DNA of 64,000 nucleotides from positions 49,725 through 113,724 of the forward strand of contig JAKCPI010003258.1 in NCBI GenBank assembly GCA_023213315.1. Direction: 5' to 3'. The stretch comes from Euborellia annulipes. Taxonomy: Eukaryota; Arthropoda; Insecta; Dermaptera; Anisolabididae. A model generated the notes under the pieces. The model searched no databases, was not told where the DNA came from, and saw nothing but the letters and a program-made list of their open reading frames with translations. Both the position numbers and the translations under genes were made by a program. Position 1 is the stretch's first letter. Each line of letters begins with the position of its first letter. Of this stretch, positions 23,040-32,849 are shown piece after piece.

Positions 23040-23305
23040 AGCAGCCAGGTTATATAAAAAATTTCATATTTCTTAGCCGACGTTTCGGGTGCAAGTCGCA
23101 CCCATCCTCAGGGCAAGCAAAATTGTCAAAGTTTAGTACAGGTTAATCGGTACTTAAAAATTAATTTCATGTTTATACATGTATTCGTGCGTTCGTTGAT
23201 ATGTACAATAACAAAAAACGTTTTGCGATAAGTTTTTTGTTATTGTAATGTTACATACCAACGAACACACGAATACATGTAGAATCATGAAATTACACAC
23301 AACAA
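23040..23305. mobile_element. Foldback element with minus-strand hammerhead-like motif
   Basis: Starts with GCAGCCAGGTTATATAAA. The minus-strand motif (23074-23118) is followed by an inner inverted repeat: TTCGTGCGTTCGTTG near 23185 against CAACGAACACACGAA near 23260. The right outer arm seems replaced by the poly-G MITE that follows, so only one hammerhead-like motif remains. Confidence 0.65.
23074..23118 (-). ncRNA. Hammerhead-ribozyme-like motif
   Basis: On the minus strand: GCTTGCC, CTGAGGA (23105-23111), one T, hairpin GGGTGC/GCACCC with a perfect 6-bp stem, GAAAC GTC, then GGCTAAG. The outer strands GCTTGCC and GGCTAAG pair with one bulge, giving stem I. All catalytic-core positions (CUGANGA, GAAA, UH) are present apart from one extra base before stem II. 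Confidence 0.6.
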
Positions 23306-23309
23306 GAGT

Positions 23310-23545
23310 TCAATGTGAAAAATTTTTTTTTCCCTCCTGTGAAAATTATTTTATCGGGGGGGGTTTTTTTAGGGAAGACGAAATTTATGTCGCGAAAAAT
23401 TTATTGGGAAAAAAATTTTTTGCAGAACTTTATTTATCCATCCTGCGGAAAATTTTTTTCTGCCTCTCAAAGACAAATATTTGAAGGCCGACTCGGGGCC
23501 TAGGGCGGACCCCCCCCCCCCTCCCTGGTACGGCTCTGAAACGAA
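23310..23545. repeat. Homopolymer-bearing MITE-like fragment
   Basis: Contains poly-G, poly-T, repeated GAAAAATTTTTTT blocks and poly-C (23509-23521), similar in style to 15640-15865 and 56820-57150. The boundaries are unclear. Confidence 0.4.
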
Positions 23546-23849
23546 GTATAAAGAGTAAAAAAGTAAAAATTAATATGCCCGCTCATTTATACGAGTGTGT
23601 GTCTTCTATGCATTGACGGATATTTATAGCAAGCGAGAGGATTCCCTTCACTATGGGTTGCATATTGTTAAGGCGCGCCAAGTTTCTCTGAGTTGGTTGG
23701 TTCCTTTCGTCGAGTTCCCTTTCATATCGAGTATATTTTTAAAATAATCGTATTTTAATATAAATCTTTACATATTTGTATTTTTTTTTAAGAGATTAAT
23801 TTATAAGATTTAAACTTTCGACCGTTGGTTCTCGTTGAAACATTTGTAA

Positions 23850-24030
23850 ATTAAAATTAAATATACAAATTAAACACTAGGTTATTTGTTTCAAAGGTTT
23901 ATTAATTAAAAATTAACACTTGATATGATGACAAGGAATTGTCGAAATACGTATTAAGTGTTAATTTTTAATTAATAAAACCTTTGAAACAAATAACCTA
24001 GTGTTATTTGTATATTTAATTTTAATTTAG
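23850..24030. mobile_element. Foldback element, TAGGTTATTTG family, copy 2
   Basis: AAATTAAAATTAAATATACA and CTAGGTTATTTGTTTC at left are matched by their complements at right. The centre has TGATGA, a GACA/TGTC-type hairpin, GAAATACG and flanks AACACTTGAT / TATTAAGTGTT that pair. Copy 1 is at 5070-5262. Confidence 0.8.
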
Positions 24031-24069
24031 ATTAATTTATCATAAATTTTTCTCTTTTGGTTTTACAAA

Positions 24070-24142
24070 AATATCTGGTGTGATTGCATACACCTTTCTT
24101 TTACTGAAAGTCGTGTGCAGTGCTTGTCACACGAGAATTTTT
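24070..24142. repeat. Degraded hairpin element (TCTGGTGTGA family)
   Basis: ATCTGGTGTGATTGCATACAC at left and GTGCAGTGCTTGTCACACGAG at right form an imperfect hairpin. The downstream 120 bp recur inverted at 27845-27965. Confidence 0.6.
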
Positions 24143-24654
24143 TGTATCGAGATATATTTATATGGAGTGATATATTTAGTTATATTAAATATCAAAATTC
24201 AACCATGTTGTTGTTTAGAAATTTTGTTCGCAGACAGGATTTTATCCTCAGACACACAGACTATTTTTTGACTCGAAAAATGTGCAGAAAGCAAATATGT
24301 CAAGAATCAAATTTAAATCCAATATTTCGTCGGTGCCAATATATTATTTATTTATTCTATATAAAAATTTTTTAAACATAGAAATATTATATTAGTAATA
24401 GACAGTAAGACATGGACTTATCGATCTAAACCAATTTTGTTTTGCATTAAATCCACCCCGGGATGACTTGAATTTTTAGGGAGTGGTTGTTGGAACGCAT
24501 TAAAATAATGAAAATGAATAGGCCAGCTGCCCTAAAGGAATGAGATATAATATTCTACTATATGATCTATTAAAAAAAAAAACATTCAAAGGGGAAAATA
24601 ATAATGATTTCTTGGTGAGGTTCTGCTTAAAAAAAATAATAAATTTCTAGTCTA

Positions 24655-25530
24655 GTCCTAGCGGAATAGGACAGAAGGTGTTCGCATGTTTTTCCCGATA
24701 AGATGGCGTAGTGTGTCATAAAAAGTATGCCCAAAAAATCAAGTAATTCAAAAATTTGCCAAGAGATGTCAGAATGGTAGCTAATAATATTTAATGCATT
24801 TGGTTGATTTTCATTGATCTTTTAACAATAAATACTTTATAAATGTTATTATATATTATGTATCTTTTATAAAAGCATACAAATATATAAATATAGACCA
24901 GATATACGCTATTAGGGGGATCAGCTGTTAGACTAGCCTGCCATCTATTGCAAGAATGCTGAACTAATTTGACAGTTGATTTTTAAATAAATCATCTAAG
25001 CTTATTTTAAAAATTTCTTAATTAATATGTGATTAATAATAACAATAAATTCATTTTTAAATTTAAAAAAATTAAAGATTATTGGGACAGAAAGTTTTTT
25101 TGTATTGGCTTGATGACAAAAAATGACTTAATGACTTATTAGAAAATTAAAGAAATTAATTAATTTTGTTATCAAGCAAATACAGCAAACAATCTGTCCC
25201 AATAATCTTTAATTTTTTTTTTAATTTAAAAATGAATGTATTGTTATTATTAATCACATATTAATTAAGAAAATTTTAAAATAAGATTGGTAGATATATT
25301 TAAAAATTATGTGTCAAATAGTTCAGCACTCTTGCAAAAGATGGCAGGCTAGTCTAACAGCCGATCCCCTATTAGCCTATATCTGGCCTATATTTTTATG
25401 CTTTTATAAATGATACATAACATATAATAACATTTATAAAGAATTCATTCTTAAAAGATTAATGAAAATCAACCAAATGCATTAAATATTATTAGCTACC
25501 ATTCTGACATCTGTCTAAAATTTTATCATT
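24655..25530. mobile_element. Large palindromic element, compact copy
   Basis: Arms of about 380 bp: GCCAAGAGATGTCAGAATGG (24758) to GGGACAGA (about 25090) is repeated inverted from TCTGTCCCAATAATC (about 25192) to CCATTCTGACATC (25510). The outermost left 100 bp, with AAGATGGCGTAGTGTGTC, is missing from the right arm but present on both sides of the 41690-46495 copy. No coding capacity. Confidence 0.8.
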
Positions 25531-25979
25531 TAATGAATCAAGAATCATATATCTCTAAAGACAGAGAAGATGCAACCCAATCCTCATCTCGACGTAATAT
25601 ACTTAATAGTTTATTGAGTAAAGTTCACAAAACTATTCAAGTACAAAAGGGGCGCAAAGTATTAATTGAGTGATAAAATATAATTTATTATTTACATGTA
25701 AACTCCCTATATCCAAACCCCCTAATGGAAAAAAATTATGATGGCTTTCTAAATAAGAAAATTGGCTTTAGGCTTAGGGGGGGGGGGGATTGAAAACATC
25801 GTAAAAAAAAGTAATAATGTTAATTAAAGGCAGCGCAGCCCTGGTGGGCGAAGAACACTGAGTGCATCAGAGTAATGAACGACAAAATGCATAAAAAGAA
25901 GCGAAGGAAATATAAAATAAATTAATAGTCTACTAAAATATCAAATTAAATTTAGGATGGTAGAAAAAAAAAACCAGGA

Positions 25980-26500
25980 TTGCATTTTGAAAATCCTATC
26001 TGGATCCCCGTTTATTTACCTGAGTGCACGAAGACACATACAAGCCCGGCCTCTGGCCATCTACCGGCACCCCGTGAAGTTACATTATTTCCTATCTCTA
26101 ACTCCTCCTCCTGCATTTATTTCTAGCTAGTGAACTAATCCTTATTTCTGGTTCCACCCGGTTCCTTTTATCCAACCTCTTCTATGCTAGGGAGGATGTC
26201 CTGGTGTGAGGAGGGACTCCCTCAGCATCGGCTCCTTCGAAGAATGCATCATTGAGAGGGAAACCTTCTTTACGCCCCTTACACAGGACGGGATGTCAGA
26301 GCAACTCCCTCTCCCCGTAGAGTTGGCTGGGGAATATTATGGTGAGATCCAATATTCCAATCCAGTGCCTGCTTGAGGATATGTTTACATTAAACAAATA
26401 TTTTTATTTAATGAAAAATCCCGCACGCCCGGGGTTTGAACAGGGATCTTCTTTGCAGAAGCTGACACCCTAGCTCACTACACCAGCGAGCCCCCCTCCT
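25980..26500 (-). repeat. Retroposon with tRNA-like head, minus strand
   Basis: Reading minus from 26493, GGCTCGCTGGTGTAGTGAGC (A-box-like) and TGTTCAAACCCC (B box) form a tRNA-like head. A long body follows, passing CAAGCAGGCACTGGATTGG and GAAGTTACAT-inverse sequence, to about 25980. A second, headless copy lies at 43280-43720. The body piece CACTGGATTGGAATA also occurs within the Helitrons. Confidence 0.6.
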
Positions 26501-26631
26501 CTAAGAAAAAAATATAAAAATTTAATTATATAACAATTTTTATTATTTTTCATTTGAAAGATTTAATTATTTTTTTATTAAGTGTCTTGCATTTTACATA
26601 TCGAAAGTAAAAACTCAATTCTTCTTATGCC

Positions 26632-26895
26632 CCCGGGTGTGGCGTAGTAGGTAGCGTGCCTACCTCCTATACCAAACGTCGCGGGTTCGGACCCAGGCAG
26701 TCCGATGATTTTATTTAAGCCATTTGGATACCAGATGGCTTAAATAGAAATGCCTGACCCCACAATAGATATATTCCTTACAACGGTTATCGTCAAAGTC
26801 TTAAATGGCCTAAGTTGCCGAAAAGACTGTGTAAATTGTGTGTGAATGTGAGTGTGAATGAGAAAAAAGTGTGAATGTTTAAAAAAAAAAAAAAT
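26632..26895 (+). repeat. SINE family A, full-length copy
   Basis: tRNA-like head with A box GGCGTAGTAGGTAGCG and B box GGGTTCGGACC. It is followed by the family-A palindrome (ATTTAAGCCATTTGGATACC / AGATGGCTTAAAT), the shared motif AAATGGCCTAAGTTGCCGAA, a TGTGAGTGTGAATG tail and poly-A. About 264 bp. Pol III-type, non-coding. Confidence 0.85.
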
Positions 26896-26939
26896 TCTTC
26901 TTAATTGTCAAATTCTGGATTTTCTGGAATTTTTTGCAC

Positions 26940-27077
26940 TTCCCCTTTTGAGACTTTGTGGACCCAATTTGTTCATAACGTACTCTATAAGACTGCAAAA
27001 TTTCGTTTCAAAATTCTAACGGGAAGTTGGTCACACAGAGCGTGACAGACGGACAAGCCGCTATTTATAGATATAGA
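26940..27077 (-). mobile_element. Helitron 5'-end fragment next to exon 3
   Basis: In inverse orientation it has the Helitron 5' terminus (TCTATATCTATAAATAGCGG on the minus strand) and AAGTTGGTCACACAGAGCGT-type subterminal sequence shared with 28600 and 46290. The tip lies 23 bp from the donor of GAS2-like exon 3. The 3' part is missing. Confidence 0.7.
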
Positions 27078-27100
27078 AAGAAAAAAAAAACCAGGCTCAC

Positions 27101-27242
27101 CTAAATCTTCGCTTTCAAATAGGAGATTTTCGTGTACTCCTAATTGTCGGGAAAATTGGATAAAATTATCCATGTTATCTCTTGCATAAAAACTATGCCG
27201 AGCAGCCCTCTCCCAGCACCGGGAACGAATTGTAGGCACGGG
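27101..27242 (-). CDS. GAS2L: GAS2-like protein, exon 3: CH domain middle
   Basis: Acceptor TTTTCCAG (ending 27243), phase 0. It reads PVPTIRSRCW, ERAARHSFYARDNMDNFIQF and SRQLGVHENLLFESEDL. FYARDNxxNFxxxxRxLGVxExxLFES is the hallmark of the GAS2-family calponin-homology domain, which binds F-actin. The donor is GTGAGC (GT at 27100-27099), leaving one base that, with exon 4, makes valine in ESEDLVLQ. The surrounding reading frame continues into intronic sequence on both sides, so the longer 167-codon frame is not the protein. A Helitron end lies 23 bp past the donor. Confidence 0.92.
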
Positions 27243-27304
27243 CTGGAAAAGAGAGGACTCAATTATAAGAAACGCTTTTGACGATAAATTGAAAAGATAC
27301 TGAC
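27243..27304 (-). other. GAS2-like intron 2, only 62 nt
   Basis: A very short intron: GTCAGT donor, TTTTCCAG acceptor. Both flanking exons are in phase 0 here, and skipping it gives the expected CH-domain order. Confidence 0.85.
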
Positions 27305-27429
27305 CCCTTTGGTCTGACCCGAGGCGACCGCCTCCATCGCCCGATGTTGGATCACCTTGGCCAGCTGACAGAGCACTACTCCGTTGTCCAACACGTCCAG
27401 GAAGTTCTCCCCCGTTATATAACTCATTT
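27305..27429 (-). CDS. GAS2L: GAS2-like protein, exon 2: CH domain start
   Basis: The acceptor ACAG after a long poly-T ends at 27430. Two bases complete the codon left by exon 1; then 41 codons read MSYITGENFLDVL, DNGVVLCQLAKVIQ and HRAMEAVASGQTKG. FxxxLDNGxxLCQLAxxxQ is the CH-domain motif of GAS2 proteins. The donor GTCAGT follows at 27304. This frame differs from the longest open frame at the locus. The methionine at the start of the exon is unlikely to be the initiator because the preceding exon 1 joins it in frame and supplies the first CH helix. Confidence 0.92.
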
Positions 27430-27432
27430 CTG

Positions 27433-27464
<32 letters not shown>

Positions 27465-27994
27465 TAAGTTCCAAACAACAACCAGCATGTTGGCAATATG
27501 ATCGTCTAATAAATAACAGAGACAAAAACAAAAACGAGAGATGGAAAAGGCGCTAGAAAAGTCGATTTTCGATTTTGGAATCGACTTGATATTTTTCGAT
27601 TATCGGAATCATTTCTAAAAGTTCTACTTTTTAAAAACTCTTTAGCTCGTGCTTAGGAGATTCTCAGTAAATGTTAAATACTAGCCGCGCCTTCGGCGGG
27701 CTTCGTGTCTAGCCAGTGAGGCTACGCCCTCCTGGACCCCCCGGAACTGGCTCGGGCCCGCCTGCGGCGGACCACTCGCCTTTTCTTAATTATGAGAAAC
27801 GGGCTGACGTCTAGACAGGGGTGCTACACTTATTTTTGAGTCAAAAAATGGTCTGTGTGTCAGAGGATAAAATTCTGTCTGCGAACAAAATATCTAAACA
27901 ACAACATGGTTGAATTTTGATGTTTAATATACTATCGGAAACTAAAAAATATATCACTCTATATAAATATATCTGGGGCGAAATTTTTATTTTA

Positions 27995-28175
27995 TTTTTT
28001 TTAACACTCACACTTTTTTCTCATTCACACTCACATTCTGTTGGGGGTCCAGGCTTTCTTATTTAAGCCATTTGGTATCCAAATGACTTAAATAAAATCA
28101 TCGGACTGCCTGGGGTCCGAACCCGCGACTTTTGGTATACGAGTTTAGCACGCTAATCCCTACACCAGAAAAGAA
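27995..28175 (-). repeat. SINE family A, minus strand
   Basis: Tail CACTCACACTTTTTTCTCAT at left, family-A palindrome in the middle, B box complement GGTCCGAACCCGCG at about 28115 and A-box complement at the right. It lies within the Helitron; the shared GGCC-CCGAAAAGAC segment has been lost from this copy. Confidence 0.7.
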
Positions 28176-28261
28176 AATCATTACTACGTATTCCAATCCA
28201 GTGCCTGCTTGAGGATTTGTTTACATTCAAAGAATACATAAATATTTCTCTATTGTCCAAG

Positions 28262-28403
28262 GAGCTCCATGAGGAAAGACACCCAGCATAAATAAAAACT
28301 TTTATATAATTTCATCGACGTTTCGGGAGCGCGTATTTATGCTGGCGAAACGTTGATGAAATAATATAAAAGTTTTTATTTATGCTGGCTGCCTTTCCTC
28401 ATT
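28262..28403. mobile_element. Foldback element, deleted centre
   Basis: AAGGAGCTCCATGAGG at left and CCTCATTGAGCTCCTT at right, with inner AGCATAAATAAAAACTTTTA inverted repeats, flank ATCGACGTTTCGGGAGCG and GGCGAAACGTTGAT. The hairpin portion of the hammerhead module has been lost. Confidence 0.75.
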
Positions 28404-29822
28404 GAGCTCCTTAGTCAATCATCACCACAGCCATTTCTATTCTTCATTGAACCGATAATATTTCTCTAAACATTTCCTATGGGAGAAATCGTAACTTTAG
28501 GACTTAATAACACAAAAAGTTATAAGAATTCCGGGACCCGAGTACTTTTCCTGGACTCTCGATAACGTCCTCTATATCTTATTACTGCAAAATTTCGTTT
28601 CAAAATTGGGCAAACAGAGCGTGACAGACGGACACTCCGATATTATAGTTATTTATTTATAATATAAGAGTTATTAAACATTTTATTAAATACAACACAC
28701 AAATATTGTTTTCAATATTTTTATAAAAAAATATTCTATCCAGAAATATACGTGATATGGCACCGAACTTTAAAATAAAATATGAAAGTTGAGTGTCAAA
28801 ATAAAACATTAAAATTGAGGAATTAAGAATGCCACATATGTTCACTAACCGATGAGATTAGGAAGCGTGTTGATTGGTGTGTTATGTGTAGGTTTTAAAA
28901 GAAAGATGAAAGTCAATCAATGAAAACGTTACAAACTATATTCAAATCGTATACTAAGTCTGGTAAGAAAAAAGTCCAAGTCGTCCAGCGAGAATCGACT
29001 CTAATCGACTTGAGGGAGTTTCAACTCGATTCTAAAAAGTCGATTATTTTCACTAAAAGATCTTTGATTAGAGTCAGAGTCGATTTTTCCATCCCTAAAA
29101 AAAAAACAACACTCAAAGGGCCAAACAAATTTTTGTTTTTGTATAAGAAATTAATAAAGAAGTAAAAATTTTCTATCTGGTTGGGTTTTTCCAACCATGC
29201 ATTGAAATTAGATCCGCTCTATAAAGTCAGTCAATCATTTGGAAGAGGAAAAATAATAATAATAATTAGAATTTTGTCATCAGTGATTTGGAATAATAAT
29301 AAGACAAGGAGAGACAGTTCGAGTGGCGTTGCCTTTGAGGATTCAATTAAACAACTCTAGAAGGACATTGAACCGGTCAATGGTAATCTAAGGTTCAATT
29401 GCTGGCTAAATTAAATAAAGACGAGGAGAGAGGGGGGGGGGCAATTATTTGATTGAGAGAGAACGAGTTGAAGAAAGAAGAAAGGCTTTCTTTTACTTGA
29501 CACGTGAGAGAGTCAAACAACACGGATTTGCGTATCTTGAAAATCAAAAATCTTTCTAAAACATTTTCTCTTTTTTTACAAAATTGAAACCCGGTAAACT
29601 CATTTTTTTTTTTTTCATTTAAGGACTTTTTACGGCATTGAAGGCCATTAGACCCCATCTCTATTTATTTCAATTGAATCGTTTATTTCAGAAACCACCT
29701 AAGTGCGCTTTTTTCAACTTTCGGAAAACTAAAGAAAACTGTTTTGCAGCTTAAGTATAGGTCTAGTCTCCTTCAAATATTTTTTTACCAAATCAAAAAC
29801 ATGCTATTGGGATAATCTTTTT

Positions 29823-30511
29823 TTACTTTCTCTTACCTCTATATATATGTTAATATATATATAGAGAGAAAGTATTGGATTCATGTCAAAAATTCGATGT
29901 CGAGATTTTGATGGATCTTCACGTTTTGAGGTCCCCTGAATCCAAAAAAGTGGTTTTCGCGACATGGTCTGTCTGTCTGTCTGTGTGTGTGTGTGTGTGT
30001 GTCTGTGTGTCTGTGAACAAAATATCTCAAGAACGAAAAGAACTAGGAGGTTGAAATTTTATATTTAAGTTAGGCACCCCATGGGACGTGACACGAAGCT
30101 TTTGAACAAAATCGGCCAAAGAGTACTAGTACTTTACTGATGCACTTTTTCAGTATTTTTCGATTTTCTCAAAATTTGCTCCAACGATTTTTGTTAAAAT
30201 TCAAAAATCAATTATTTTTTAGATGCTCTTTCAAATGTATATTCTCATTTTGTGATTGAAATCTTCTGAAGACCACTTTACTCTTGTACTCCATAGAAAA
30301 GATAGGAGAAATGGTTGCCATGGTAACAAAATATAAACATTTTGCCATACTTATAAATTTTACATCTTGAAAATCGAATGTACCGTACTGTCGGAAACTA
30401 AATACATGTCGACACAAAAACATCTGGTGTGACAAGCACAGAACACAACTTTCGATTACCGAAGGTAAGAGAAAGTTGTGTGCTGTGCGCCAGTCACACC
30501 AGATTTTTTTT
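29823..30511 (-). mobile_element. Hairpin-headed element with internal microsatellite, copy 1 (minus)
   Basis: On the minus strand it starts with the 90-bp TCTGGTGTGAC hairpin (30418-30509). It continues through TTTAGTTTCCGACAGTACGG, a region with AAGTACTAGTACTCTTTGGC sequence, a CA/CAGA microsatellite (about 29967-30015 on plus) and ends in GAGAAAGTATTGG and AAGAGAAAGTAAAA. Other copies are at 44888-45551 and 61294-61953. It resembles Helentron-associated non-autonomous elements in having a terminal hairpin and microsatellite, but I cannot prove that class. Confidence 0.6.
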
Positions 30512-30685
30512 TTTAATGTCTTTATCGGCATCTAAGGCCATTTAGACCCCATCCCTATTTATTTCAAATGATTTGTAGTCAAATCAAATGAAATAAATTT
30601 TTCTCACTTGGGATGGGAAGCGAGCCCGGGACTCCGGTGCGAGAAGCTAATGTCTTCTCACTGAGCCACGGCTCCCGGGCTTGGG
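30512..30685 (-). repeat. SINE family B, minus strand, 12-bp target duplication
   Basis: Reads on minus: GAGCCGTGGCTCAGTGAGAA (A-box region), GGCTCGCTTCCC (B-box-like), ATTTATTTCATTTG body, and the shared motif complement CGGCATCTAAGGCCATTTAG. Its target duplication TTGGGATAATCT lies to the right at 30681 and, because a later element entered its tail, at about 29809 to the left. Confidence 0.7.
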
Positions 30686-30859
30686 ATAATCTAAAAGATG
30701 TATTTACTTTTGAATTGTACAGTAGCACCGAAAACACATGATTTGAAATTTTGTCGCTTAGGTGGTTTCTGAAATAAACGATTCAATTGCACTGTAAAAA
30801 AATTTTTAGAGGATTTAAAAAAATCTCATCAAACTTTTAAAGCTTCGGTGAATTTTAAG

Positions 30860-30890
<31 letters not shown>

Positions 30891-30894
30891 TTAC

Positions 30895-31120
30895 TATACC
30901 GAAGGTCGCGGGTTCGGACCCCAAGCAGTCCGATGATTTTATTTAAGGCATTTGGATACCAAATGGCTTAAATAGAAATGCCTGGACCCACAATAGATTT
31001 ATTAAAACATACGAGTATCGTTTAAAGTCTTAAATGGCCTAAGTTGCCGAAAAGACTGTGTGAATGTATGTGAGTGTGAATGAGAAAAAAGTGTGAATAT
31101 TTTTTTTTTTTTTTTTTAAA
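30895..31120 (+). repeat. SINE family A, 5'-truncated
   Basis: Follows a long poly-A (about 30859-30889). Begins at GAAGGTCGCGGGTTCGG and has the palindrome, GGCCTAAGTTGCCGAAAAGA and TGTGAGTGTGAATGAG tail. It lies directly left of hAT-like copy B. Confidence 0.75.
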
Positions 31121-31294
31121 TAAATTACGAATGGAGGGTGAAGCCATAATAGGGATGGAAAAGGCTCTCGCAAAGTAGATTTTCAATTTTCGGAATCGAT
31201 TAATCATTTCTGAAAGTCGACTTTTTAAAAACCCTATAAGTCGTGCTTAGGAGATACTCAGTAGATATTAAATATATTTATTTATTTATAATAA

Positions 31295-31512
31295 TAAGTG
31301 GCGTGGCGAGGACGGCGTACGACATGGAACTCCTCGGACGACAACGCAGAGGATCACCTAGGATGACTTGGCTTCATCGGGTCAGGAGAGACATGACCGA
31401 TGCTTGGCCTGTCGGAGACAACAGCATTGGATAGAGGAGAGTGGAGGGAGAGGGTAAGGTCAGCCGACCCCGCACCGCGGGATTAAAATGGCGAGGACAG
31501 AAGAAGAAGATT
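31295..31512 (+). pseudogene. LINE 3' fragment: reverse-transcriptase C-terminal region
   Basis: The frame gives GVARTAYDMELLGRQRRGSP and RMTWLHRVRRDMTDAW. This resembles the conserved end of non-LTR and related reverse-transcriptase ORFs (a GRRxxGRPRxxWxDxVxxDL pattern). It ends with CGACCCCGCACCGCGGGA and a GAAGAAGA tail, shared with the short retroposons at 36433 and 52326. It is a 5'-truncated dead copy inserted in hAT-like copy B. Confidence 0.6.
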
Positions 31513-31799
31513 TATTTATAATATAAGATTAAACATTTTATTAAATACAACACACACAAATATTGTATTCAATATTTTTATAAAAGAATATTCTATCCAG
31601 AAATAGTACGTGATATGGCACCGAGCATTAAAATAAAACATGAAAGTTGAGTATCAAAATAAAACATTAAAATTGAGGAATTAAGAATGCCACATATGTT
31701 CACTAACCGATCTTAGAATTAGCGTGTTGATTGGTGTGTTATGTGTAGGTTTTAAAAGAAAGATGAAAGTCAATCAATGAAAACGTTACAAACTATATT

Positions 31800-32465
31800 A
31801 CCATCGGACCATTTCTAATAAAAAATAATTTTGATGGTTAAAATTTCATTAAAAAAAAATAATTTTCTTGAAATTTTTTTTCCCTGAGGGGGCCCCGGCC
31901 CTTTGAGATCAAATCTTAAAATTATATGAACGATAAATGATAACGCTAGAGGTATTTTCAGGCCATACTAATATGAACTGAAATTGTTGTGGAATTTTAC
32001 TCCTTAGGTGCCCCATATACCAGTGGCGGATCCCGAGGTGTTTCTAGGGGGGAGGTGAGGTAATCTGGTGTGACTGGTCGTACAGCACACAATTTTTTCT
32101 TAATTTCGGTAATTTAAAGGCGCATTCTGTACTTGTTTGCCAGAATATAAATACAAATCAAATTTTTTTAAATGCTTATAAATCAAGCTAAGTTTGATAC
32201 TATTTTTCGTCTCAGGATAGCTAAAAACGCTTCCAAACCCCCCAGAGCACCCGGAAGTCGTCTCTGTACGGATCTGTCCTAGGTAAATTATGGTAACCCT
32301 ATGTTTAGGGAATTTTGACAAATTTTCAAATAACTTTTTGAAATTTAAATAAATATATAAGCTATGCATAAGTTTCAAAAATTGTGCCAAAAAGTGTGTA
32401 AAAATTTGTTGGCATGAAGGCCTACAATAGCCTTTTATAAACTAGAAAAAGTACAAAATTAAGTA
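31800..32465. repeat. Composite insert in hAT-like copy B
   Basis: Includes CAGTGGCGGATCC at about 32021 followed by a G-run (MITE-like end), a partial TCTGGTGTGACTGGTCG hairpin at 32062-32130 lacking its right arm, and GTCTCAGGATAGCTAAA, which also occurs at 12643. Boundaries not resolved. Confidence 0.4.
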
Positions 32466-32640
32466 GTCCCGGGCCAGATGGCTTAAATAGAAATGCCTGA
32501 ACCCCCAATAGATATATTAATTACAACGGATATCGTCAAAGTCTTATATGGCCTAAGTTGACGAAAAGACGGTGTGAATGGGAGTGTGAGTGTGAGTGTG
32601 AATGAGAAAAAAGTGTGAATGTTTTTTTATAAAAAAAAAA
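32466..32640 (+). repeat. SINE family A, 5'-truncated
   Basis: Starts at CAGATGGCTTAAATAGAAAT, then ATGGCCTAAGTTGACGAAAA and a GTGAGTGTGAATGAGAAAA tail with poly-A. Confidence 0.7.
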
Positions 32641-32849
32641 GTAGCCCCGGGGTCCGCTAAGTCTGTCTGCAGCTCTGGATACTAAGTAATATAAGAAAAA
32701 AGTCGAAGTCGCCCAGTGAGAATCGAAATCGATTCTAATCGACTTGAAAGAGTTTCAACTCGTTTCTAAAAAGTCGATTATTTTCAGTAAAAGATCGATT
32801 CTTGACTGTCTCTTGAAAAGTCAGAGTTGACTTTTCCATCCCTAAGACA

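Larger units (their letters stand above)
20923..27100 (-). other. GAS2-like intron 3
   Basis: A 6.2-kb intron (donor GTGAGC after 27101; acceptor GATCAG). It is filled with inverted-repeat elements, SINEs, a Helitron terminus and homopolymer-bearing MITEs listed separately. No additional exon needed: exon 3 and 4 phases join directly. Confidence 0.75.
27681..28649 (-). mobile_element. Non-autonomous Helitron in inverse orientation
   Basis: On the minus strand the 3' end is a GC-rich hairpin (GCCCGCCGAAGGCG) followed by CTAG, with host T after it. The 5' end is ACTATAATATCGGAGTGTCC, where the usual initial TC has decayed. It was inserted into hAT-like copy A after TTAAATA. Inside it sit a minus-strand SINE (27995-28175) and a foldback (28262-28403). 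No Rep/helicase coding sequence. Confidence 0.75.
27534..29099. mobile_element. hAT-like element, TAGGGATGGAAAAG family, copy A
   Basis: The left end GATGGAAAAGGCGC and right end TTTTTCCATCCCTA are inverted. Internal TCGATTTTCGATTTTGG and AAGTCGATTATTTTCA blocks near the ends are subterminal repeats. The body (28650-28960) matches copy B at 31515-31800 almost base for base. Copy A is split by a Helitron at 27681. No clear 8-bp duplication is visible, so the superfamily is tentative. Confidence 0.65.
29670..30792. mobile_element. Inverted-repeat element carrying two nested insertions
   Basis: Ends GAATCGTTTATTTCAGAAAC and GTTTCTGAAATAAACGATTC are inverted, followed on the inner side by CACCTAAG / CTTAGGTG. 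The interior is interrupted by a SINE flanked by TTGGGATAATCT on both sides (about 29808-29820 and 30681-30692), and a second element sits in the SINE tail. Confidence 0.75.
31148..32846. mobile_element. hAT-like element, TAGGGATGGAAAAG family, copy B
   Basis: Ends TAGGGATGGAAAAG and CTTTTCCATCCCTA. The body at 31515-31800 is nearly identical to copy A at 28650-28945 (for example GAATGCCACATATGTTCACT). It is interrupted by a retroposon fragment at about 31295-31512 and a second block at about 31800-32680. Confidence 0.65.

Noticed and set aside
22874..23146. 90-codon plus-strand frame with charged residues
   Set aside because: It runs from one interspersed repeat into the GCAGCCAGG foldback; no splice sites or family signature.
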